A DNA stretch of 64,000 nucleotides from Polynucleobacter meluiroseus (lineage in GTDB: Bacteria > Pseudomonadota > Gammaproteobacteria > Burkholderiales > Burkholderiaceae). Numbering within the stretch: position 1 is the first letter of the stretch; each line of letters starts with the position of its first letter. The notes beneath the pieces are model-generated. The model saw only the letters and a list, made by a program, of their open reading frames with translations, did not search any database and had not been told where the DNA came from. Both the position numbers and the translations under genes were made by a program. The DNA is taken from contig CAMDUR010000002.1 of assembly GCA_945879115.1 (NCBI GenBank), forward strand, positions 38,280 through 102,279. The letters run 5' to 3'. Positions 52,738 through 62,573 of the stretch are shown here, piece after piece.

Positions 52738-53909
52738 AAACTATGTCTTAATCCAGCTGTGATGCTTTGCTGGTTTTTAGATTTATTTGTTTCTGAAACG
52801 CCAGCTCTGTTGGAATGCCAGTCCATAAACCCATAAATGTCAGTTCTTTTTGATAATTTATACAGACTGCTCAATACAGTTCGCTTGTCTTTATCCATCA
52901 ATCTGTAAGATGGAGATTGATATTGAAGCTTACTGTATTGCGCTAAGCTTAATTCTATCTTTGGGCTCAAGTCATATTGCGCCCCCCAAGCACTGATAAA
53001 TACAGTTGATCCAATTTGATCTCTATGTGGGATCGCTAATTGAGGATGGTTAAAAATATCACCAACTTTCAATTGAGGGAATTTGGTTTGTGAAAAACCA
53101 GTTCTGAATTTAAAACGATTCAGTTTATATTCTCCAGCTAAGTTATAGATTTGAGTTTTACCAAGAGCTTGTGAAGCTGCTGCTGCCGTATCTTGCATTT
53201 TGGATATTCCAATTTCTGTAAATGAAGCACCAACACCCCAAGTAGAATTTTTATAAAGCATACCTACTGCTACTTCACTTCCGTTAGTCACTGACCCAAC
53301 TTGGTTACCAGATTTATAACTAGCTAAGGTCGTGACGCCTGCAAGCTGGTGACGATATTTGATCGTGTTATCAGAGCGATTGTGATTATTTTTTAAATCA
53401 GCATATCCACTTAAATAATGAATCGTTTGAGATTGATTGATGTTATTACTTGGATCAAAGTCTTTAATAACATCATAGCTAATGGTGTACTGTCTTCCCA
53501 TCGTAATATGACCGAATTCTTGATGACCGATACCTAAGTAAGCTTGTCTACCAAACAAACTTTTATTTTCACTTTTCTTTCCATAAATGCTTGTATCGCT
53601 AGATGTGTTCGAATCTCCAGTACTCATATTGACACCAGCTTCTAAATTAAAAATAGTTGTTGTGCCTTGCCCCAGATCTTCCTGACCTTTGAAGCCGAGA
53701 TGAGATCCCGTTAGACCACCTGAGTTTCCTGATAAACGACTTTCTTTGGAATTGCCTAAGTGATCATGCCCAGCTTTATTGCTGTATCGCATGCCACTAT
53801 CAATAGTTCCGTAAATAGATTTGTTAGTTATTTGTGCCCGGACACTTGTGGTGACCAGTGGTGCCGTAACAACTAAAAGCACCGCTACGCTGATAAGCGT
53901 TTTTTTCAT
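52734..53909 (-). CDS. Gram-negative porin (Burkholderiales trimeric type)
   Basis: A 391-residue outer-membrane porin. The ATG at 53909 gives a signal peptide [19 protein letters not shown] with cleavage after VRA. Body features: [48 protein letters not shown] (long loop), and the C-terminal strand GLRHSF with terminal Phe. It allows diffusion of small hydrophilic solutes. Overlaps the bioB stop convergently; the 216 bp upstream to coq7 show no coding sequence. Confidence 0.93.
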   Translation of the reverse strand: MKKTLISVAVLLVVTAPLVTTSVRAQITNKSIYGTIDSGMRYSNKAGHDHLGNSKESRLSGNSGGLTGSHLGFKGQEDLGQGTTTIFNLEAGVNMSTGDSNTSSDTSIYGKKSENKSLFGRQAYLGIGHQEFGHITMGRQYTISYDVIKDFDPSNNINQSQTIHYLSGYADLKNNHNRSDNTIKYRHQLAGVTTLASYKSGNQVGSVTNGSEVAVGMLYKNSTWGVGASFTEIGISKMQDTAAAASQALGKTQIYNLAGEYKLNRFKFRTGFSQTKFPQLKVGDIFNHPQLAIPHRDQIGSTVFISAWGAQYDLSPKIELSLAQYSKLQYQSPSYRLMDKDKRTVLSSLYKLSKRTDIYGFMDWHSNRAGVSETNKSKNQQSITAGLRHSF

Positions 53910-54125
53910 GAGTTCTCCAATATGGTTGATGCAAAAAAACAACAAAAGTCACATTTTTCTACATGGTTTACAAAGAAACCAATATCAAAGATATCAATAA
54001 AGTAAATTACAAGTGTTGATTAACCCTAAAAATTAGTATAAAAATTAGAAAGCGTTGCAATAAAACAACAATTTAGGGGTTTTATACTGTAAACATGCTG
54101 AATAACAAGGGTTTAAGATGTTGAG

Positions 54126-54773
54126 ATGACCTCCAAGCAAAAAATGAATCCTGTAGATGATTTGATTAATGAGTTTGATAAGGTATTGCGTTCGATTGTT
54201 GGGGCAACCCCAATGAGAAGACCGATACCGAAGCCACCAGAAGCTCCAATTGTTGAGCTATCAGTTGACGAGAAAAAGCATTCAGCAGGTCTAATGCGCA
54301 TCAATCATGTGGGTGAGGTGTGCGCGCAAGCGTTATATCAATCTCAAAAATTACACGCTAGAAATATTTCGCTTAAAGAAAAATTAGAGCATGCAGCAAT
54401 TGAAGAAGAAGACCACCTGGCTTGGTGTGAGAGCCGATTGAAGCAATTAGATTCTCGCCCAAGTTTATTAAATCCACTTTGGTATGCGGGATCATTTTTA
54501 TTAGGTACTGTTGCTGGTTTGGCCGGTGATAAAGTGAGCTTAGGCTTTGTTGCAGAAACAGAAAAACAAGTGGAACATCATTTGGATGATCATCTAAATG
54601 ATCTACCTTCTAATGACATTATTTCAAGAACCATAGTTGCACAAATGCGCGCTGATGAGATTGAGCATGGACAAATGGCAATTAGAGAAGGTGGTGTTGA
54701 GTTACCTTCAATAATTCAATCAATGATGAAAACAATGGCCAAGGCCATGACATTCACAGCCTATCGCATATAA
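54126..54773 (+). CDS. coq7: Coq7/UbiF-type demethoxyubiquinone hydroxylase
   Basis: A 215-residue di-iron hydroxylase of ubiquinone synthesis. Ligands are visible in [29 protein letters not shown] and DEIEHGQMA, two ExxH pairs with flanking Glu. In betaproteobacteria Coq7 replaces the flavoprotein UbiF for the C6 hydroxylation. Single gene; a weak long-loop inverted pair follows, not strong enough to call a terminator. Confidence 0.95.
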   Translation: MTSKQKMNPVDDLINEFDKVLRSIVGATPMRRPIPKPPEAPIVELSVDEKKHSAGLMRINHVGEVCAQALYQSQKLHARNISLKEKLEHAAIEEEDHLAWCESRLKQLDSRPSLLNPLWYAGSFLLGTVAGLAGDKVSLGFVAETEKQVEHHLDDHLNDLPSNDIISRTIVAQMRADEIEHGQMAIREGGVELPSIIQSMMKTMAKAMTFTAYRI

Positions 54774-54906
54774 CCCTAAGCTAACTTCTCAAGAGTACTT
54801 TCCATGACTATGTTTTTATTGGAAATTTAGGCTTAAAATACTCTTAACATATTTTTCTAAGTACTTGTTCTACCTAAAGAAAATGTAAAAAAAGTACCCA
54901 AAACAC

Positions 54907-54935
54907 TTGACCAGTTATAGGTCATCCTCTAAAGT
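54907..54935 (+). promoter_or_regulatory. Candidate sigma-70 promoter of the dcw cluster
   Basis: TTGACC at 54907-54912 and TAAAGT at 54930-54935 with a 17-bp spacer. The start would fall inside the MraZ boxes, as expected for a promoter repressed by MraZ. Confidence 0.55.
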
Positions 54936-54963
54936 GGGGAAAAGTGTGAAAAAGTGGGGAAAA
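54934..54963 (+). promoter_or_regulatory. Three 10-bp MraZ boxes
   Basis: GTGGGGAAAA, GTGTGAAAAA, GTGGGGAAAA in direct tandem at 54934, 54944 and 54954. This is the known MraZ operator pattern of TGGG-type repeats one helical turn apart. The last box also supplies the ribosome site of mraZ. Confidence 0.88.
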
Positions 54964-54967
54964 TTAC

Positions 54968-55396
54968 GTGTTTCAAGGTGCTTCAGCATTAACTCTCGAT
55001 GCCAAGGGTCGCATGTCGATTCCTTCAAGGCATCGTGACGCCTTGCAATTACAAGGTGACGGCAGAGTCACACTCACAAAACATCCGGATGGTTGTCTTC
55101 TTTTGTTTCCTCGTTCTGAGTGGGAAGCATTCAGAAGCCGCATTGCGCAATTGCCAATGGATGCGCATTGGTGGCGCAGAATATTTTTAGGTAATGCATT
55201 TGATGTTGAGATGGATGGCTCAGGGCGTATTTTGGTGAGTCCTGAATTACGTGCAGCTGCAAATGTTGAGCGCGATGTCATGCTTTTAGGCATGGGTAGT
55301 CATTTTGAGTTGTGGGATGCAGCTATATACGCACAAAAAGAGCAAGTAGCTATTGCACAAGGCATGCCCGATGCTCTCAAGCAATTTACTTTCTGA
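54968..55396 (+). CDS. mraZ: Transcriptional regulator MraZ
   Basis: A 142-residue double SpoVT/AbrB-type protein: [23 protein letters not shown] in the first half and [21 protein letters not shown] in the second. GTG start with GGGGA upstream. It represses the dcw operon by binding the repeats before its own gene. First gene of the cluster. Confidence 0.97.
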   Translation: MFQGASALTLDAKGRMSIPSRHRDALQLQGDGRVTLTKHPDGCLLLFPRSEWEAFRSRIAQLPMDAHWWRRIFLGNAFDVEMDGSGRILVSPELRAAANVERDVMLLGMGSHFELWDAAIYAQKEQVAIAQGMPDALKQFTF

Positions 55397-55408
55397 TGTG
55401 GGTCAACG

Positions 55409-56368
55409 ATGACATTCATCCATCGCCCAGTTCTACTGGCCGAGGCAGTCACCTCGGTATTGGGATGCACAGATCAAACAGAGACGGTGAGTTCACCAAA
55501 AAAAATTATCGATGGAACTTTTGGGCGGGGCGGACACACTCGCTTGATATTGACGAAGCTCAATCCCCAATCTCAACTAATAGCCTTCGACAAAGATTTG
55601 CAAGCGATTGCAGAATCAAAAAAAATTCAGGATTCCAGATTTCAAATTATTCACGACAGCTTTGCCTCGATGGAAGAGCACATCGAAGTGGAAACAGTCG
55701 ACGGTATTTTGTTGGACTTGGGGATCAGCTCTCCACAAGTCGACGATCCAGACCGTGGATTCTCATTCCGTCAGGATGGACCGCTAGATATGCGGATGGA
55801 TACAACAAGAGGAATGAGTGCAGCTGAATGGCTTGCAAATGCAGAACAAAGCGAAATAGCGAGGGTTATTAAAGAGTATGGGGAAGAACGGTTTGCTTTA
55901 CAGATTGCAAAGGCGATTATTGCTCGCAGAGAGCAAGGCGAGTCCCTCACTCGTACAAGAGAGCTCGCGACGCTCGTGGCTAGTGTCGTCCGCACCCGCG
56001 AGGCGGGCCAAGATCCGGCCACGCGCACCTTTCAAGCTATACGGATTTATATCAACCAAGAACTTACCGATTTGGAGAGTGGGTTGAGAGCAGCATTTAA
56101 TTGTCTCAAGCCAAATGGCCTATTGGCCGTTATAAGCTTTCATTCTTTGGAAGATCGGATTGTTAAACAATTCATGCAAGGCTTAGCGCACATTGAGGTG
56201 CCTAGAGGTTTACCTTTAACTCAAGAACAAATGCCAAAACCATTGGCGGAGTTATTAGCAAGAATAAAACCAAGTAAAGAAGAAGTAAAAGAAAACCCAA
56301 GATCACGCTCAGCAATCCTGCGCGTTATGCGAAAAATAAAGAATCAAAGTGGCGGTCGTCAATCATGA
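55409..56368 (+). CDS. rsmH: 16S rRNA (cytosine1402-N4)-methyltransferase
   Basis: A 319-residue SAM enzyme (MraW): [10 protein letters not shown] start, [43 protein letters not shown] and [14 protein letters not shown]. It methylates C1402 of 16S rRNA. Stop overlaps the ftsL start by 4 bp. Confidence 0.97.
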   Translation: MTFIHRPVLLAEAVTSVLGCTDQTETVSSPKKIIDGTFGRGGHTRLILTKLNPQSQLIAFDKDLQAIAESKKIQDSRFQIIHDSFASMEEHIEVETVDGILLDLGISSPQVDDPDRGFSFRQDGPLDMRMDTTRGMSAAEWLANAEQSEIARVIKEYGEERFALQIAKAIIARREQGESLTRTRELATLVASVVRTREAGQDPATRTFQAIRIYINQELTDLESGLRAAFNCLKPNGLLAVISFHSLEDRIVKQFMQGLAHIEVPRGLPLTQEQMPKPLAELLARIKPSKEEVKENPRSRSAILRVMRKIKNQSGGRQS

Positions 56369-56628
56369 ATCGCTCAACAATCATTCTTTTGATCATCTTG
56401 ATGTTGTGCTCATTATCTTTGGTGGCTGCTCAGCAAAAAACACGGTCACTTTATGTGGCGCTGGAGAGAGCTCAAACAGAAGAACGCCGTCTGAATCAAG
56501 AATGGTTAAGGCTGGAGTATGAGCAACGAAACTTGTCTAAGTCATCCCGAATTACGGATATTGCACGTAAGCAATTACAGATGCAGCCGATTAATCCGGG
56601 ACGAACTCAATATGTGGTGGTTGATTAA
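56365..56628 (+). CDS. ftsL: Cell division protein FtsL
   Basis: An 87-residue bitopic protein: one N-terminal membrane segment ([17 protein letters not shown]) and a periplasmic coiled-coil region with [14 protein letters not shown]. Position between rsmH and ftsI confirms identity. Part of the FtsQLB divisome subcomplex. Confidence 0.94.
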   Translation: MNRSTIILLIILMLCSLSLVAAQQKTRSLYVALERAQTEERRLNQEWLRLEYEQRNLSKSSRITDIARKQLQMQPINPGRTQYVVVD

Positions 56629-58388
56629 TGCCGCGCATATCTTATTCATCGACACCTAACCTAGTCTTGCGCCTACCAATGTGGCGATCAAGACTTGTTT
56701 TATTTTTGATTTTTATTGGGTTTATCTCGCTTGTATTAAGAGCGATCTGGGTTCAAGGTTTTGATAATTCTTTTTACGAAGAAAAAGGAAATAAAGCTAC
56801 TTTGCGCACAATTGAGATGCCTGCAAGTAGAGGAAAAATTCTTGATCGAAACGGCGAGGTGTTGGCAACGAGCTTATTGGCTAAAGCAATAATTGCGTTT
56901 CCAGAAGCTATTCCAGAAAATATTGAAAAAACCAAAATTGTTGAATTGGCTCGCTTGCTTGAGATGAGTGAATCAGAGATAAGAAAAAAATTAGCATCAG
57001 AAAAGAATCAAGTATTTTTGAAGCGACAAGTTGATTTAGAAATTGCAAAGAAAATTAAAGATTTAGGCATTCCAGGAATTGCTCAAAATAGTGAATATAA
57101 GCGTCTCTATCCTGAGGGTGAGGCGATGGCACATGTTGTTGGGTTTACTAATGTTGAAGATCGAGGCCAAGAGGGTATGGAGTTGGCAAGAGAAAAAGAT
57201 CTAGCCGGACAGCCTGGGCGTCGCAGAGTTGTTCAAGATCGATTAGGGCGATATGTTGAAGGTTTGGGGATTATTAATCCTCCCAAGGATGGCGCAGATC
57301 TACAGTTATCTATTGATAGCAAAGTTCAGTATTTGGCATTTAACGAAATTAAAGCGATTGTAGAAAAGCATCAGGCAAAAGCAGCGGGAGTCGTTGTGCT
57401 AGATGTTCAGACAGGTGAAGTTTTGGCTTTAGCTAATTGGCCAACATACAACCCCAATACAAGAGTTGGCTTAACGGGTGAAAAATTAAGAAACCGTGTT
57501 CTCACTGATACTTTTGAGCCTGGCTCAACAGTAAAACCTTTCTCAGTAGCTATTGCACTTGAAAAAGGTTTAATACAACCCAATACTCAAATGCAAATTG
57601 GCAAGAAAGTAGTCATTGGCAAAAAGGCAATTACAGATACAAAATCCTACGACACTTTAACTGTTGCAGAAATTATTCAAAAATCTAGCAATATTGGAAC
57701 TGCCAAAATTGCGATGCAATTATCGGCACAAGATATGTGGGAAATGTTCCAAGCTGTAGGTTTAGGGCAAGCCCCTACGATTGGATTCCCTGGTGCGGTA
57801 GCTGGGCGCTTGCGACCACACAAAAATTGGGTCCCTATTGATCAAGCAACCATGTCATATGGTTACGGTTTATCAGCATCCCTATTTCAAATAGCTAGGG
57901 CTTATACGATCTTTGCAAGAGATGGTGAGCTAGTGCCTGCGACTATGTACAAGAGTGATGTAAAGCCAAAGGGCACGCAAGTCATTTCAGCTAAAACAGC
58001 TATTCAAATGAGAGAAATGCTTGAGACGGTTACTCAAACTGGCGGTACTGCAATTAATGCTCAAACTCTTGGCTATCGCGTTGGTGGAAAAACTGGAACA
58101 TCGCACAAAGTTGAGGGTAAGGGGTATTCAACTGATAAGTATCGCGGCTTCTTTGTTGGTCTAGCACCTATGAGCGCTCCTCGAATCGTGGTTGCTGTCA
58201 TGGTTGATGAGCCAAGAGTGGGTGGCTACTACGGCGGAGTAGTTGCTGCTCCAGCATTTTCAAATATTGTTGCTGGCACATTGCGTGGAATGAGCGTCTT
58301 GCCAGATGCCGCGATTAAGCAAATGGTTAATAAAGATATACCAATACCCTTTAGTGATTCGACCCAAAAGGTATCACTCAGCAGATGA
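56628..58388 (+). CDS. ftsI: Peptidoglycan transpeptidase FtsI (PBP3)
   Basis: A 586-residue class B penicillin-binding protein. One membrane anchor at about 20-40, a pedestal domain with ASRGKILDRNGEVLA, and the transpeptidase motifs Ser-x2-Lys in GSTVKP, Ser-x-Asn in SSNIG and KTGT in GGKTGTSHK. Septal cross-linking. It overlaps neighbours by 1 and 4 bp. Confidence 0.97.
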   Translation: MPRISYSSTPNLVLRLPMWRSRLVLFLIFIGFISLVLRAIWVQGFDNSFYEEKGNKATLRTIEMPASRGKILDRNGEVLATSLLAKAIIAFPEAIPENIEKTKIVELARLLEMSESEIRKKLASEKNQVFLKRQVDLEIAKKIKDLGIPGIAQNSEYKRLYPEGEAMAHVVGFTNVEDRGQEGMELAREKDLAGQPGRRRVVQDRLGRYVEGLGIINPPKDGADLQLSIDSKVQYLAFNEIKAIVEKHQAKAAGVVVLDVQTGEVLALANWPTYNPNTRVGLTGEKLRNRVLTDTFEPGSTVKPFSVAIALEKGLIQPNTQMQIGKKVVIGKKAITDTKSYDTLTVAEIIQKSSNIGTAKIAMQLSAQDMWEMFQAVGLGQAPTIGFPGAVAGRLRPHKNWVPIDQATMSYGYGLSASLFQIARAYTIFARDGELVPATMYKSDVKPKGTQVISAKTAIQMREMLETVTQTGGTAINAQTLGYRVGGKTGTSHKVEGKGYSTDKYRGFFVGLAPMSAPRIVVAVMVDEPRVGGYYGGVVAAPAFSNIVAGTLRGMSVLPDAAIKQMVNKDIPIPFSDSTQKVSLSR

Positions 58389-59959
58389 ACGCCATGTTAC
58401 CAACCACAGCCCTATCACCATACCAATTCTTGGAGCCTTTTATGAAGGCTGGCGGGAAAATGACTGGTGACTCACGCGAGATAAATACGGGCGACGTGTT
58501 TTTGGCATATCCAGTCGGTAATGAGCGACAGTCAACTGATAATCGCTCTTATATCAATAATGGATTGAATAATGGCGCTGCACTAGTTTTGTATGAACCA
58601 CTAGGTCTTGAAAAAATTCTTGATAAAAAAGAATTAGACAAAATCTTAACTAATGATAAATGTATTGCAATTGAAAATCTGGCGGAACAGGCAGGATACA
58701 TTGCTGCATATTGGCACAAGAGGCCAAGTCAATCAATGTATGTTGTCGGTGTTACCGGTACAAATGGTAAAACAACTGTAACTCAATGGATTGCTCAAGC
58801 GCTTCAGTCAAAATATAAAAAGACTGCAGTGATTGGAACTCTTGGGGCTGGATTGTTGGGTCAACTAGAAAGAACTGGTTTTACAACGCCTGATGCACCT
58901 AGAACACAAAGCCTGTTAAAAAATATTCAAATTCAGGATGCTAGTGCTGTCGCAATAGAAGTTTCATCTCACGCCCTTGATCAGTTTAGGGTTAATGGCA
59001 TTGAGTTCGATACAGTCATTATCACTAATCTTACTCAGGACCATCTTGACTATCACGGCAGTATGGCTGAGTACGCAAAATCAAAGAAAAAGATTTTAGG
59101 TCTACCAGGAATAAAAAATATCATCATTAATGCAGATGATAATTTTGGTCAGGAATGTTTAGTTGAGTTAAATAAAAGCCTACATTTGGATATAAATATC
59201 TGGGCATATGCTACTCAAGCAGAAAAGCTATCTTCATTACCTTCTAGCCCTTCTAGAAGAATTAGAAAAATCTTAGCTGAGAATATTCAAACTCAGCATG
59301 ATGGCATGGCTTTTGATTTGTCAATTGAAGACCAATCGTTTGGAAATATTCAAAGTCAATTAATTGGCGTATTCAATATCAGTAACTCCTTAGCTGTATT
59401 AGCCACATTAATTGCTAATGAATATTCTGAATCCGAGGCCATCAAAGAGGTCAAGAAATTAAAACCAATTGTTGGTCGAATGGAATTGGTTCGCGGTAAG
59501 ACAGCGCATGCTCCGATGGCATTAGTTGATTTTGCACATACCCCAGATGCACTTGAGCAAACCCTTAAAGCACTTCGACCGATTGCTAATCAGCGCTCAG
59601 GAAAATTGTGGTGCGTATTTGGTTGTGGTGGTGATAGAGATAACTCCAAACGACCTTTAATGGGCCGTATTGCTGAGCAATTTGCTGATGAAGTCATGGT
59701 TACAAGTGATAACCCAAGAAGCGAAGATCCTGTAAAAATCATTACTGAAATTTTAAGTGGTTGTAAAGCAGTAGAAAAAATTCAAAAGAATTCTGACCGT
59801 GCTACTGCAATTTTGCAAGTCATTCGTCAGGCTCGCCAAGAAGATGTTGTTTTGGTAGCTGGCAAAGGACATGAAGAGGTCCAAGAGATTTTGGGTAAAC
59901 GTCACGCCTTTTCAGATCAGTTGCATCTTCAATTAGCTATGGGAGGTGCCGCAGTATGA
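58385..59959 (+). CDS. murE: UDP-MurNAc-Ala-Glu:meso-diaminopimelate ligase
   Basis: A 524-residue Mur ligase: MTGDSREINTGDVF start, ATP loop GVTGTNGKTTVTQW, carbamylated-Lys region, and DNPRSEDP, whose DNPR motif marks meso-diaminopimelate rather than lysine as substrate. Overlaps murF by 4 bp. Confidence 0.97.
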   Translation: MNAMLPTTALSPYQFLEPFMKAGGKMTGDSREINTGDVFLAYPVGNERQSTDNRSYINNGLNNGAALVLYEPLGLEKILDKKELDKILTNDKCIAIENLAEQAGYIAAYWHKRPSQSMYVVGVTGTNGKTTVTQWIAQALQSKYKKTAVIGTLGAGLLGQLERTGFTTPDAPRTQSLLKNIQIQDASAVAIEVSSHALDQFRVNGIEFDTVIITNLTQDHLDYHGSMAEYAKSKKKILGLPGIKNIIINADDNFGQECLVELNKSLHLDINIWAYATQAEKLSSLPSSPSRRIRKILAENIQTQHDGMAFDLSIEDQSFGNIQSQLIGVFNISNSLAVLATLIANEYSESEAIKEVKKLKPIVGRMELVRGKTAHAPMALVDFAHTPDALEQTLKALRPIANQRSGKLWCVFGCGGDRDNSKRPLMGRIAEQFADEVMVTSDNPRSEDPVKIITEILSGCKAVEKIQKNSDRATAILQVIRQARQEDVVLVAGKGHEEVQEILGKRHAFSDQLHLQLAMGGAAV

Positions 59960-61395
59960 GCAACCCATGGATGATGCAATCTCAGATCAAAAAACTATTA
60001 CCCAATGCTGAAATAGTTAATCCTCCAGCTATTGACTTTCCGATAAAGCGCTTCATTAGTAATAGTAGGGACATTCTTCCTGGAGATTGTTTTATTGCAA
60101 TTCGTGGGGTGAAATTTGATGCTCATGAATTTTTGCATGATGTCCAGGCTCATGGAGCAGTGATATCTCTGATAAGTAATATTGAAAAATTACCAAAAAA
60201 TTTACCTGGAGTTTTGGTTAAAGACACAGTGAAGGCTATCCAAGACCTAGCAAAAGCATGGAAAAGGGTTTGCGCAGCTCAAAATCTAAGTAAATTAGCA
60301 GTAGTAACTGGTAGTAATGGAAAGACTACGGTTAAGGGCATGATTGAGAGCATCTTCAAGGCTGGAGTTGGAACTGAAAAGACTTTAGCAACTCAGGGCA
60401 ATCTTAATAATGAGATTGGCTTGCCTATGAGTTTATTGAGATTGACAGCCGAACATCGATTAGCTGTTATTGAATTAGGTATGAATCACCCCGGTGAAAC
60501 TAAGTTATTAGCGGATATTGCTCAAGCAGATATTGCTCTGATTAATAATGCTCAGCGAGAGCATCAAGAATTTATGGCAACTGTTGAAGCAGTTGCACAA
60601 GAACATGGTTTAGCAATTTCATCATTACCTGAAAACGGTACTGCAGTATTTCCAGCAGACTCCCAATATTCTAAATATTGGAGAGAGTTATCAAAGACAA
60701 GAAAAGTCATCGATTTTGCATGGTCTCAAAATATTCCTGCAACGGTCATTGGTTCATGGGTGGACCAGCCTTCTAATCACATCAAGATTAATACTCCACT
60801 CGGCTCAATTGAACTTAAATTGAATATTCTGGGTGAACATAATGCAAGTAACGCTCTAGCAGCTACTGCTGTCGGCTTGGCTGCTGGTATGACTTTGGAT
60901 GATATTAAAAAAGGCCTGGAAGAATTTCAGCCCGTAAGTGGACGTATGCAAGTGCATCAGTTAAACAAACATACCACTTTGATTGATGACACCTATAACG
61001 CTAATCCGGATTCTGTTCGTGCAGCCATTGACGTTTTATCTTCAACAAATATGTCGTCATGGCTTGTGTTGGGTGATATGGGAGAAGTAGGTGATCAGGG
61101 CGCGCAATTCCATGCGGAAATTGGTGCTTATGCTCGTGAAAATCATATTAAAAAATTATTTGCAATTGGTGAGTTAAGTAAAGAGGCTGTTACTAGCTAT
61201 AACCATTGTTCAAATCTTAAAAATGATGCTGGGATTAATGCTACTCATTTTGAAAAATTTGAAGAGTTATTTTCGGCATTAAAAGAGTCTTTACAGCAAC
61301 GTTCTAAAAACGATGCAACAACTCTGTTAATTAAAGGTTCTCGTTTTATGCGTATGGAAAGAGTTGTGAAGGATTTAGTAGAGGAGATTCATTAA
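59956..61395 (+). CDS. murF: UDP-MurNAc-tripeptide:D-Ala-D-Ala ligase
   Basis: A 479-residue Mur ligase: [20 protein letters not shown] loop [27 protein letters not shown], and [14 protein letters not shown]. Completes the UDP-MurNAc-pentapeptide. The stop shares a base with the mraY start. Confidence 0.97.
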   Translation: MSNPWMMQSQIKKLLPNAEIVNPPAIDFPIKRFISNSRDILPGDCFIAIRGVKFDAHEFLHDVQAHGAVISLISNIEKLPKNLPGVLVKDTVKAIQDLAKAWKRVCAAQNLSKLAVVTGSNGKTTVKGMIESIFKAGVGTEKTLATQGNLNNEIGLPMSLLRLTAEHRLAVIELGMNHPGETKLLADIAQADIALINNAQREHQEFMATVEAVAQEHGLAISSLPENGTAVFPADSQYSKYWRELSKTRKVIDFAWSQNIPATVIGSWVDQPSNHIKINTPLGSIELKLNILGEHNASNALAATAVGLAAGMTLDDIKKGLEEFQPVSGRMQVHQLNKHTTLIDDTYNANPDSVRAAIDVLSSTNMSSWLVLGDMGEVGDQGAQFHAEIGAYARENHIKKLFAIGELSKEAVTSYNHCSNLKNDAGINATHFEKFEELFSALKESLQQRSKNDATTLLIKGSRFMRMERVVKDLVEEIH

Positions 61396-62564
61396 TGTTG
61401 CTATGGTTAGCGCAGTGGTTACAAGATGACTATGGCTTCTTAAGAGTCATTAACTACATCACTCTCCGAGCTGTGATGGCAACTCTGACGGCGGGATTAA
61501 TAGGCCTGTTTTGGGGTCCTTGGGTGATCCGAAAATTAACAGCTTTAAAAGTCGGACAAGCTGTTCGTCAAGATGGCCCTCAAACACATTTAGTTAAGAC
61601 TGGTACGCCAACAATGGGTGGCGTACTCATTCTATTAGGTATAGCTGTATCTACTTTGTTGTGGGCTGACCTGAGTAATCGCTTCATTTGGATTGTTTTG
61701 ATTGTGACTCTGGGCTTCGGAGCTATTGGATGGGTTGATGATTACCGTAAGGTTGTTTATAGAGACCCTAAAGGGATGTCTTCACGTGAAAAATACTTAT
61801 GGCAATCATTAATTGGAATTTTTGCTGCTATTTATTTGGCATTTTCAGTTTCTGAGGTTAATAACTTAAAAGTATTAGAACTTTTCTTAAGCTGGGTAAA
61901 GAGTGGTTTCTCAATTGATTTGCCTGCTAAGTCAAACTTGTACGTGCCATTTTTTAAAGAGGTAAGTTACCCGCTAGGAGTGCTTGGATTTATTGTTCTG
62001 AGCTATTTAGTGATTGTAGGAAGTTCTAATGCAGTCAATTTAACTGATGGATTAGATGGCTTGGTCATCATGCCTGTGATTTTAGTTGGCGCTGCATTAG
62101 GAGTTTTTGCATATGTCATGGGTAATGCGATCTATACGAAGTATCTTCTATTCCCATTCATTCCTGGTGCCGGTGAGTTGATGATTTTCTGCGGAGCTAT
62201 GAGTGGAGCCGGGTTGGCGTTTTTATGGTTCAACACCCATCCAGCCCAAGTATTCATGGGAGATGTCGGTGCGCTCTCATTGGGTGCCGCATTAGGAACA
62301 GTTGCTGTGATTGTTCGCCAAGAAATTGTTTTATTTGTGATGGGTGGTATTTTCGTTGCTGAAACTGTTTCGGTTATTTTACAAGTGGCTTGGTTCAAGA
62401 TTAGTAAAAAAATGTATGGTGAGGGCCGCCGTATTTTTAAAATGGCACCACTGCATCATCACTTTGAATTAAGTGGATGGAAAGAAACCCAAGTAGTTGT
62501 TCGATTTTGGATCATCACTATTTTATTAGTGCTGATTGGTTTATCTAGTCTGAAATTGCGATAG
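61395..62564 (+). CDS. mraY: Phospho-MurNAc-pentapeptide translocase
   Basis: A 389-residue polytopic membrane enzyme making lipid I. About ten membrane segments; [19 protein letters not shown] with the catalytic Asp pair, [23 protein letters not shown] and the His-rich [13 protein letters not shown] are conserved. Confidence 0.98.
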   Translation: MLLWLAQWLQDDYGFLRVINYITLRAVMATLTAGLIGLFWGPWVIRKLTALKVGQAVRQDGPQTHLVKTGTPTMGGVLILLGIAVSTLLWADLSNRFIWIVLIVTLGFGAIGWVDDYRKVVYRDPKGMSSREKYLWQSLIGIFAAIYLAFSVSEVNNLKVLELFLSWVKSGFSIDLPAKSNLYVPFFKEVSYPLGVLGFIVLSYLVIVGSSNAVNLTDGLDGLVIMPVILVGAALGVFAYVMGNAIYTKYLLFPFIPGAGELMIFCGAMSGAGLAFLWFNTHPAQVFMGDVGALSLGAALGTVAVIVRQEIVLFVMGGIFVAETVSVILQVAWFKISKKMYGEGRRIFKMAPLHHHFELSGWKETQVVVRFWIITILLVLIGLSSLKLR

Positions 62565-62573
62565 GTGAACATA

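Noticed and set aside
53955..53985. GGTTTACAA resembling half of a BirA biotin operator
   Set aside because: The matching half-site is missing at the needed distance and the site lies before the porin/coq7 genes, not the bio promoters.
55312..55827. 171-codon plus-strand frame across mraZ and rsmH
   Set aside because: It overlaps two conserved genes in another frame and its product resembles nothing known to me.
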